Source of the DNA: Viridothelium virens | Taxonomy: Eukaryota > Ascomycota > Dothideomycetes > Trypetheliales > Trypetheliaceae | Assembly (NCBI GenBank): GCA_010094025.1 | Contig: ML991772.1 | Coordinates: forward strand, 930,001 to 994,000 | Reading direction: 5' to 3' | Length of the DNA: 64,000 bases | Shown: piece after piece, positions 56,644 through 64,000 of the stretch | How positions within the stretch are numbered: position 1 is the stretch's first letter | How the letters are laid out: the number at the start of each line of letters is the position of its first letter | Position numbers and translations under genes: made by a program | The notes under the pieces: model-generated | Told to the model about the DNA's origin: nothing | The model's input: only the letters and a program-made list of their open reading frames with translations | Databases searched by the model: none

Positions 56644-59600
56644 GGCGATGGTGGTTGTGGTGGTGGTGAGTGGGTGGGTGGGTGGGTGAGGATTGGCTGG
56701 TTGATTGATGGAAGATGGTCGTTTGTGGAGGAGGATGAAGAACGAGAGAGCTCTCAGAGTCGGTCTCGCCCTTAATAGTTTTGGGGGGGAGAGGTTGATT
56801 GTGTGGCTAGTCGTTACTTGGGTTTCGCTAGGCAATATGTTACCCGAAAGATCGGGCCGACAAGAGTCGATAGATAGAGGAGGTTGAAGTTGACAAACCT
56901 GGCCGCTTGGGAAGAATGTCTAGTCCACGAAGGAGGGTATTCTTTGCCTAAATATACCTAGCTGTCTGCCTGTCGCGGCGTTCGATCAAAACCTCCGAAA
57001 TCCATCATGGGATACTTCATGGGAAGGACGGTCGTCGGTCAGCTTACGTGCGGCGAGTAGGAGACTACGAGGCACAGGGTCTTTTCGACGCCAAATTCCC
57101 ACGTTTTCAAATCTATCAGATCCATCGCGTATCCACCCTGACTTGCAGTGGTCCCATTGGATCGGGCAGCTCTGATCCATTGACTAGGTGAGGAGTCTGG
57201 TCGGCTCTAGGGGGATTGCCGTAGCATGATTCGTCGAGGACCATGAGAAAATCTACTGACCAGGTCTAACGGCAGCGGGTATGCGCGACGTAAGGGAACA
57301 CGGTGGTGGGACGTTGGTTTTCGCGAGCCGCTGGGGGTTGTGGGGCCCTGGATGTCTAAGGCTAGTTGGGAAAATCCTAGCCAAGAAACGAGATAAAGAC
57401 GACCAAAGTGCCGCACCAGCAAGCGTATATGAATAATCAAAACGCTTTTTTTTTTTTTTACAATAGCATCTTTGAAAACCGAATCGCGCCGTATGAATCC
57501 ATACTAATCATTGAGAACTGGTGGTATTGATAATCGCTTAGAGCAAGGGGTAGATCAAATGAGAACAACAATGGAAAACCACTCACGTTAGACAGTAGAG
57601 ACTAGTTAGCGATTTAGTGCGGGAGCAATGTAGGAATGTCGGCGTCCGAGACGACGTGAAGCCTTTAGTTACCCAGGCATCAACCAAGTTTATCCATTTT
57701 TAGGGGGTCGTGCGTCTGGTGGACGCACGGTGGTGCTGGTGTATTGTGCAAGCCGCCCTGATTGTTCCTTGGCGTTGAGTCAGCAAAGACCGTATTCTTG
57801 TCGTGCAGATACACGTGCACACGTGGTACATCGCCCCAAAAACCCGGTTACATGCGCACTCTGCAGGTCTTACCGTTATCCCCAGTACCGAATCTTCGAA
57901 GGATGGCCAACCCTGAAAGTCTATAGGTAGAAGTGTTGCGCTGGATCGCAGTCGCGCTCCCCACCACATTTTCTTCTGTGACAGACAACTTGCTCATGGT
58001 ACATGTGTCGAAATTTGGGGCCGGGTCAAAGGACCACATACGGTGGAGTGGTTGCGGGTTCGATGCGTGTGCCAAGACGGCCCCCAATTTGGTATTCCGT
58101 CGTTTGTACCATCCACGATGCAACATGGGACGAATGGTGTAGGAGTATCGGGGGCCGATAGGAGGTCGGATTGTCGGTCATCGGAGAATCGGTATTTAGA
58201 ATTCAGCGCGCTGCGGGAAAGAGGCATTTTCCATACAAAGCAAATCGTGTCGCTGTCCCTAGTCACCTAGCCTCAGCCTCATACTAGTACATAGCAACGT
58301 TGGACTAGACGAAAGGCACCAGCAAATTACCGAGGTCGCGGCAGAGATCTAACGTTAGCCTCTGCAGGGAAAGGCCAGCTGCTCGGTTGCCTGAGATCCA
58401 AATTCTAGAATTGGGAGGCTTTTAGCCTAGTGCAGGCCGTCGACACGAGACCCAGCCAATGCTTCTTTCGTCCAGTGGTGCAATCTTAAAGATGAGTAAA
58501 TAGTCGTGAATACTATTGCATGGTTGTGATCGCACATACAAGAGGCAGAACTGATATTAGGTATGATCCGATACCGGAGACCCGAGTCGTCGACCTTTCG
58601 CTTTCCCTTGTTGACGAGAGTCTTCCTGCAGATTCGCCAAAATTAGGGATCGCCCTTCGGCTTTCACTTCGTCCAGGATGCAGATCGAGCTCCCGCAACG
58701 TGCTGCCCACTTCTTGGTAGTGGAGCCGCTGAGACAAGTCACTCACGTGATACTTTGACAATTCCAAGTGCCGAAGACAAGGTGACAAGGTGCGCCAGGA
58801 CAATTCTTTGTAGCCGGCGCTACGGAGCGCGGAGGACAGGTGAAGCTCGTAATCGGCTGGATTTCGGATCTTTCAGAGGAGCTCAGGTCGCCACAGTGAT
58901 CAGTGTGCCACCGCACAGTGGAGTCACAGCCACGGTAGCCACGTGCACCCTTTCGCATCCACGCATCCACGCGTCTGACACGCCCACGCCTCCCACCTCG
59001 ATCCTTCTCTATCGGAGGGAGATCCATGTCAAAGGTTTGGTTTGTCGGTTTGTCCTGACTTGGGCACTGTTAAAAGTTGTCTGAGAATCTGGAGCGCTTA
59101 TATCACCCTGACCAGTGACTCAGTTCCTATGGAGAGCTCCAGCGCTTGCCCAGCGCTTCTCCTTTGCGAAACATGAAACACCGCGTTTCAGAACACAGCA
59201 AATTCACCAGTGAACCTACGTTCCCAGCAAGAGCCCACTCCCCGCTCCCGCAACAGCTTCTCCTGGTAGTGGGTTCTTGATTGGCTAATACTCATTGCGT
59301 CTATTTTGAATGTAGTTGACCTTTGTGGGTATGGACCTCGAAGCAGATCCAAGGCACTACGCAGGCACGGTGCCGCCGTATACATACAAACGATCACCAG
59401 TACTCTTTTTTTTCTTACGTGTGGAATTTTTGATTGCATTTCCTACTGCTGCATAATGGAGTTGCTACATCGAGTAACTCACGGTGTCTACTGACGTGGC
59501 CCAGGCGGTCTTTGTCTGCACAATGAATCTTTGTTCTTCGATAACCTTTAATCAACAATAGCTTCTATTGTTACACGAAAAGAAAATCTTGTGACTTTAC

Positions 59601-59795
59601 ATTACAGTTCTTCTTACAAACTTGATGCTTGATCTTTTCTTGCACCCCTTCCCTGTTCATTCTTTCCATTTTTCCAAGCTCATCGTTCACTCCATAATTT
59701 TCGACACTTGGATAGCAAGCCGTACGTCCAAGTTCGCGGTACCATATTTGAACTGTTAAATCATACTAACTCCTATTAAGTCATTGTCATCCATA
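56644..59795. other. 3.2-kb gene-free region
   Basis: Between a minus-strand and a plus-strand start. Short simple repeats: GGTGG-type DNA at 56650-56695 (leader of the four-helix protein gene) and a T15 run near 57447-57461. Short frames on both strands show no family pattern. The final ~250 bases are T/C-rich, as expected for the leader of the next gene. Confidence 0.45.
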
Positions 59796-60641
59796 ATGAA
59801 AAGTTCGTTCGAAGACGCCAAGGCTCGTGTTGACTGCGACATGGACGACGCAAAGCGCCATTCAACAGTGCCGTCGATGCTTGGCGATGATGAGAAAAAG
59901 AAGAAGGCCTGGTTCGACAGCAAGGAGCCAGATCCGGAGAAGTCGTTCAACGTTGAGATTCCTCAGAATGACCCTCCCCCGGCTGTTTTCACGAGCTATC
60001 CGCCCTCCCGCAGTCGTCGGTGGGGTCTATTTGTTCCGGCCTGGTTGATTGCACTCTTCGTATTGGTACTCATGTTTGAGTCAAGCATTCTCTTCATCTA
60101 CACTATTGTTGGCTTGTACAAGGAGACCGCACCTGTTATACTTTCCGCAGCTTCGGCAGCTGGCATGTCTGGTCGCTGCGACTGTGCGTCCTTTGGTACA
60201 CACGCCGGAGTGAGCCCCGCACCCAATGTGCAAGTAAGTCATGCGTCTAACTCTAGTAAAACCACTGCTAATTTTCTACAGGGGCCATCGATCTCCATTA
60301 TCACAGTAACCGATACGCCTGCTACCCAACCTGCAGAACCACCCATTCGTCCAACGTCAATAGAAACATCTGTTTCGACCGCGTCCTCAGTCTCGACCAC
60401 CACTGCCTCTGGTACCACCACCACTGCGTCAGCATCCACGAGTCTAGTGACGACAACTGCAACTCCACCCGCGAGCACGACGATCACCACCATCACGCCG
60501 ACTGAGCCGCCTGCTACGAGCACCACGTTCAGCACGAGCACGGTCCCCAACACTCCTGCTCCCGAACATACCATCTTCTCCACGCAAACGGTCCCACCTT
60601 CATCTTCCGGTAAGCACCATACTCCCAAGAGCGCCGGCTAA
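59796..60641 (+). CDS. Single-pass membrane protein with Ser/Thr/Pro-rich ectodomain
   Basis: Two exons (59796-60233 and 60282-60641); 265 residues. A charged cytosolic N-terminus (~70 residues, with DDEKKKKAWFDSKEPDPEKS) precedes one membrane helix at about 78-105 (FVPAWLIALFVLVLMFESS, ILFIYTIVGLY). A small cysteine pair (CDC) and a long Thr/Ser/Pro-rich tail, likely heavily O-mannosylated, follow. This resembles cell-wall stress sensors in composition, but the orientation (N-in, type II) and lack of a tail after the ectodomain argue against a classical sensor. The 48-nt intron (GTAAGT...CTACAG) is in frame and stop-free, so an unspliced form would add 16 residues. The frame above the ATG starts only with TTG. 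Confidence 0.62.
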   Translation: MKSSFEDAKARVDCDMDDAKRHSTVPSMLGDDEKKKKAWFDSKEPDPEKSFNVEIPQNDPPPAVFTSYPPSRSRRWGLFVPAWLIALFVLVLMFESSILFIYTIVGLYKETAPVILSAASAAGMSGRCDCASFGTHAGVSPAPNVQVSHASNSSKTTANFLQGPSISIITVTDTPATQPAEPPIRPTSIETSVSTASSVSTTTASGTTTTASASTSLVTTTATPPASTTITTITPTEPPATSTTFSTSTVPNTPAPEHTIFSTQTVPPSSSGKHHTPKSAG

Positions 60642-61434
60642 GCAGCGGTAACGGACGACAGGTACATTGTCGTCGGCATCGACGTCTGCATCGTTGCAAG
60701 CGCGGTGCGCCTGGCCGTTCTGCTGCGATAGCGGTGGTGCTAGCGCTGAGCTCCATCCTGGTGACCCTTGCTGACGTGGCTTTTGCAGCTTGAACATAAT
60801 TTTTCATCGTGCTTCTGCGATAATGAGACATGCTCGCTGTGGTGGGCACTGAGACCCGAGTCTTACAGTTTTGGAAAGACGGCTCACGAGTTGACGAATG
60901 GTTTTGCAAACTGCATCTTGGCGATTGCATTTGGGCATATTGATTTCAGGTACATATAGATTTTTGGCATACATGTCACTTACCTTGGCTGCGTAGCCTT
61001 CTCCTCCACATGATGGAGAATTATAGGTAAAATATCATCCAACCACATTATCTTCTATCTTCGCTCTTCAAAAATCGTATTTGCTACTACACTGCAGGCT
61101 GATTCTCCCTTCCTCGGAGCCAACCCTCACGCTTTCGCTTGCTTTCCTTACAAGAAATATACCCAATAATGTCAACTTACCAAACATGCAAGTCACGTGC
61201 AGCAGTAATGATTCTGAGTTCGCCACATTTGACCGTATTTACCCCCACCCCATCTAAGGCTACCAACACGTCAGGCGGCCAGTCATCCTCCAAGATCTCT
61301 CACCACTCATTTAGTCAGAATCGACACCGGATCATTGACCTGTCGGTATCTCCCTGGAAAACCGTGGCACTGTCTGTCCACCCACACCTCGCCGTCTCCC
61401 ACTAATTCTAGTCGTCCCCTATGAGAATGTAGCT
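60642..61434. other. Gene-free stretch before the PPxY array
   Basis: 793 bp between the 3' end of a plus-strand gene and the last frame of the minus-strand array. A short open frame at 61139-61405 (plus) has no supporting feature. Confidence 0.4.
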
Positions 61435-62004
61435 CTACCCACCCTTGATTCCATAATACGTAGGCACGGCGACGACGGCCAGTACGACGACGACAGCGAT
61501 GAAAGCCATCGTGCTGCGACGTGGCCCACGCCTCCTATACGGCGGCGGAGGGGTTTCAGAAGCGTCCTACCATCCTACAATCGTGACGCTGGCTCCCGGA
61601 GGAGCGGAAGCTCTGGGCTGCTGCTATTGCTGCTGTCCTATCGTGACGACTCCAGCGCCGGCAGGAGTGGGATCTGTGGGGCGGTGCGACTGATCCAGAG
61701 TAAGGACAATGCCGTGGCCACCAGGATCGAAGTAGTATTGGTGTACTGGAGAATGGGCGTGGCTGTCCCCTTGCTCGTCTGATGGATCGGAAGAGAAGGA
61801 GCGCTGAGGAGAGAGGGCCTGATCTGGGGATAAGCTGGTGGCGAGATCTTCGTCAATTGCACGATGGTCCTGCCCGTTTGATGTGTGGGAGAAAGAGGGC
61901 TGGTTGGATGCACCTCGGGATGAGGGTGGGTCATGGGAGAGAATGCGTAATGGCGCAGAGGAGGTTCGCACTACCTCTTCGTATGTTGGCAGATTATGAT
62001 CCAT
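61435..62004 (-). pseudogene. PPxY-family small gene, copy 4, with two in-frame TAG codons
   Basis: ATG at 62004. The first 126 codons begin MDHNLPTYEEVVRTSSAPL (LPxY motif) and end at TAG (61626-61624). The same frame then runs on for 18 codons to a second TAG (61569-61567). It continues through ETPPPPYRRRGPRRS and a strong membrane helix (MAFIAVVVVLAVVAVP) to a final TAG at 61435. The segments on either side of the first stop repeat each other (PAGAGVVTIG versus PPGASVTIVG). So the gene is either damaged by two nonsense changes, spliced in a way I cannot see (no GTA/GTG donor precedes the first stop), or read through. A short form ending at 61624 would be 126 residues and soluble. Confidence 0.5.
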
Positions 62005-62036
62005 GGCTGTCAATGCCCGCTTCCCTTGACTCCAGC

Positions 62037-62348
62037 TTATACGACTGGGCCAATGAGAAGGCCGGTGGCAGCACCTTTGCAACTGAAGATGGCAGTATGA
62101 CACGACGGAAGGGGGTGGTGACAACAGAGAGTTGAGTAATGGATAAAGTACTCAGTGGCGTGACGGTTAGTCGAAGTTGCAAGATGTTCGATGATTGCTG
62201 AGGGATGGCAATCGTTCTCGGCTGAAGAAGGGGAAAAGGGCTGACTGGTGCTCTGTTTGGCTCGCGGCGGTAGATCGTGAGCAGGGAGGCTTGACCGGGT
62301 AGGTGAACTTCGAAGTGACTTTTCGTTGGAGGGCGAACTGTAATCCAT
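62037..62348 (-). CDS. PPxY-family small gene, copy 3 (motif degenerate)
   Basis: 103 codons from an ATG, starting MDYSSPSNEKSLRSSPTRSS. It aligns by eye with copies 2 and 4 over about 60 residues (SSLPAHDLPP, STSQPFSPSS, EHLATST), but the PPxY tyrosine position is asparagine (SPSN). No membrane segment is visible. It starts only 16 bases after the stop of copy 2 and ends 32 bases before the ATG of copy 4. Probably a decaying duplicate, or an exon of a larger unrecognised gene. Confidence 0.4.
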   Translation of the reverse strand: MDYSSPSNEKSLRSSPTRSSLPAHDLPPRAKQSTSQPFSPSSAENDCHPSAIIEHLATSTNRHATEYFIHYSTLCCHHPLPSCHTAIFSCKGAATGLLIGPVV

Positions 62349-62364
62349 GAATGTTAGAGAACTC

Positions 62365-62673
62365 TCAATTCACCCTGAGAGACAGATAATCTCTGATGGC
62401 ACCGGCCAGGATATCGAAGCTCGTGTGGCTGATGTTGAAACTATGGCAAGGGTTAAGACGGATCTGAAGAAGGGGTATTTGGCGGGAGGCGGAAGATATC
62501 GGAATGATGCGCTGCTCGTTCGCTGAGCGTTCGCTACCGGTCTCCTTCGAAAGAGAAGAAGAGGGTTCCTCTAGAGTACCACACGCTAGAAGAGGTCGTC
62601 CGTCCGAGGGAAAGCTTGACTGGGCAGGCGATGTTCGGATCGCTTCTTCGTATGAGGGTGGGTGGCATTCCAT
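62365..62673 (-). CDS. PPxY-family small gene, copy 2
   Basis: 102 codons from an ATG, starting MECHPPSYEEAIRTSPAQSS, a perfect PPSY motif followed by EEAIRTS. Copy 4 has the same phrase as LPTYEEVVRTS, with matching bases TACGAAGA and CGAAC. The middle is Ser/Glu-rich; the end shows no membrane segment. It lies 26 bases after the stop of copy 1. It may be a soluble member, a truncated one, or the first exon of a spliced gene. Confidence 0.45.
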   Translation of the reverse strand: MECHPPSYEEAIRTSPAQSSFPSDGRPLLACGTLEEPSSSLSKETGSERSANEQRIIPISSASRQIPLLQIRLNPCHSFNISHTSFDILAGAIRDYLSLRVN

Positions 62674-62699
62674 GCGCTATTCTCGACTCCCATCGCTAT

Positions 62700-63157
62700 C
62701 TAAGTTGAGTCCTCGCCTTCGGCCTCCTGATTTTCGTGCTTGATCACGAGGAAGATGACCACGAATAAGATAATAGCCACGGCATGGAGGAGTAGCCACC
62801 ATGTGAGAGCGCACGAGTTACAAAAATTTTGAGAAGAGGAAGATGGTTGGAGGTTAGACGACTGGATGCCGATGGCGGTGGTGGCAGGCTCCAAGGTGAG
62901 TTGTTCACCAGGGGCTTCTCATTGAGCTGTGGGGGGGCTCAATTATGTTAGCAAGACTGGAAAACTGGCTAGACGGCACTTAGACTGGTGGATTAATGTA
63001 AAGAGGTCGTGCAAATTCGGATGGGTATTGTAAGGCGGCTTCGTATGAAGGAGGATTGCTTTCCTAAGCTTTTGGCGCGTAGAATCTGGGTACGAGAGGG
63101 AGAATAGCGAACTTGAATGGGTACTTACGTGAGCTCTTCGAATGCATCTTGGATCAT
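62700..63157 (-). CDS. PPxY-family small gene, copy 1, with one membrane helix (tentative spliced model)
   Basis: Tentative exons 63157-63129, 63058-62986, 62926-62909 and 62861-62700 give 93 residues. The product would begin MIQDAFEELTNPPSYEAAL (PPSY motif), pass through FARPLYINPP, then LNEKPLSSNLQ, and end with a helix TWWLLLHAVAIILFVVIFLV and an acidic tail. Donor 1 is GTAAGT; acceptors are AAAG, ACAG and CCAG; donor 2 is weak (GTCTAA) and exon 3 is only 18 nt. The last exon with the membrane helix and the PPSY exon are both clear as open sequence; how they join is inferred. Orientation would be PPxY side cytosolic. Confidence 0.4.
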
Positions 63158-63519
63158 GATCACTGATTACGGTTTTGTCAACGTCTATAGATCACAAACC
63201 CCAACGGCTTCTATCCAGGTAATATTGATCTCATTCCCGTTGAAGCTCATGTTCAGTTAGTCTCTCTGAGGTTTAAACCGTGCTCGCTCATAACGGTATG
63301 AGGAAATATTTAGCACGACTAACTCACAGTCGACTGACAGGACATATATTCAAAACATATCTAGCCCGTGTGCGGGATTTATCGGTATATGGTTATGAGC
63401 AAACTTCGCTAAAGTGTGTCCAGATCTTTGTGGAGCATCATCTGGTCACGACTCTTTCTCGATCGAAATTTTGTTCCTACCAAAAGCTTCTAATATCTTC
63501 CCCCAGCGCTGTAACCGGT

Positions 63520-63969
63520 TCAGATAAACTGGGGTAAAATAAGAGACATGATCACGATGCTCAACAAGCTTGCCACGTCAGGAAGCTGGGCTCCGTTCGA
63601 AGCACCGGACTTAGACTTAGGCCGACGGCCCTTAATCCCTCTATCGTCTGTCTCGTATCCATGTCCATGAGACATGAGATACTCATTTTCTGCTAAGCTT
63701 TCCCTAAGTGCTCTCACGGCGAAACGACTGACGCTTCCGGGTAGCTTAAACTCGTCGGAGTCATTGATGAAGGCGACAATGGTACCGATCACGACTAGAA
63801 GGATGATAAGAAACCCGACGGTCTGGGGCATACAAGAGTCGTGTTGTGGAGGTAGATTTGGCCGGAAGGCAGCCAATGTAGGTGAAGGGTCCTGTTGTGA
63901 CTCAAGATTGAGTCGCTGCAATTCGTGGACTGAGGAACACCTGTTATCTGAAGACTTGCGAGAAGACAT
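63520..63969 (-). CDS. Small membrane protein at the right edge, unknown function
   Basis: 149 residues from the ATG at 63969, but the frame stays open to the window edge, so the true start may lie outside. A polar Ser-rich head is followed by LPPQHDSC, a membrane helix at about 48-66 (VGFLIILLVVIGTIVAFI), a charged loop with RALRESLAENEYLMSHGHGY and a basic KGRRPKSKS stretch. A C-terminal hydrophobic tail (VASLLSIVIMSLILPQFI) follows. No PPxY motif. Size, strand and composition match the neighbouring PPxY genes, so it may belong to the same local group. Confidence 0.5.
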   Translation of the reverse strand: MSSRKSSDNRCSSVHELQRLNLESQQDPSPTLAAFRPNLPPQHDSCMPQTVGFLIILLVVIGTIVAFINDSDEFKLPGSVSRFAVRALRESLAENEYLMSHGHGYETDDRGIKGRRPKSKSGASNGAQLPDVASLLSIVIMSLILPQFI

Positions 63970-64000
63970 ATTGATCTTGATGGTTCGATTCTTGGACAAC

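Noticed and set aside
1-64000. Transposons, LTR elements, virus-derived genes and CRISPR arrays
   Set aside because: No transposase, reverse transcriptase, integrase or capsid motif was seen, and no array of evenly spaced repeats. Short degraded relics could still be missed by eye.

Overview
This window reads as a filamentous ascomycete (Pezizomycotina) nuclear chromosome. The genes carry short introns (mostly 47-60 nt, GTRNGT...YAG). Intergenic regions are long. The families are typical of this group: Zn2Cys6 regulator, DUF7708 protein, DUF7025-type AAA ATPase, HSPA12-like Hsp70, GH31 and GH63 hydrolases, sugar porter. I cannot fix the class from sequence alone. I saw no reverse transcriptase, transposase, viral gene, CRISPR array, rRNA or complete tRNA.

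Layout. 1-6.4 kb: a left-truncated ENP2 (small-subunit processome) diverges from MED13/SSN2 (Mediator kinase module). 7.7-9.3 kb: a Git1-like glycerophosphodiester/phosphate-family transporter. 10-15.2 kb: a DUF7708 protein with a degenerate NTPase half faces a DUF7025-AAA ATPase tail to tail. 15.8-20.4 kb: a Zn2Cys6 regulator is followed by a DHA2-type drug exporter, a likely regulator/efflux pair. 20.9-22.9 kb: a type II membrane protein of unknown role. 24.0-27.2 kb: the CYC8/SSN6 co-repressor (minus), with 5.4 kb of apparently gene-free DNA beside its start. 32.7-37.6 kb: a coiled-coil protein diverges from an HSPA12-like ATPase. 38.0-46.3 kb: secreted GH31 enzyme, an unknown single-pass protein, a hotdog thioesterase, a small unknown membrane protein and a sugar/polyol porter. 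48.6-55.4 kb: MOB1, NFU1 and a GH63-type glucosidase. 56.1-60.6 kb: two small membrane proteins separated by 3.2 kb without genes. 61.4-64 kb: an array of very small genes on the minus strand, several beginning with PPxY/LPxY motifs and some carrying one membrane segment.

MED13 and CYC8 both act in transcriptional repression, and ENP2, MOB1 and NFU1 are conserved housekeeping genes, so most of the window is ordinary core chromosome. The least explained part is the right end. Its repeated PPxY starts look like a locally expanding and decaying family, and PPxY membrane proteins are known elsewhere as adaptors for Rsp5/NEDD4 ubiquitin ligases. Exon models were built by eye from splice signals, frame continuity and remembered family sequences. 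In each multi-exon model reported with confidence of about 0.7 or higher, except ENP2, which is cut off by the window edge, the total coding length is a multiple of three.
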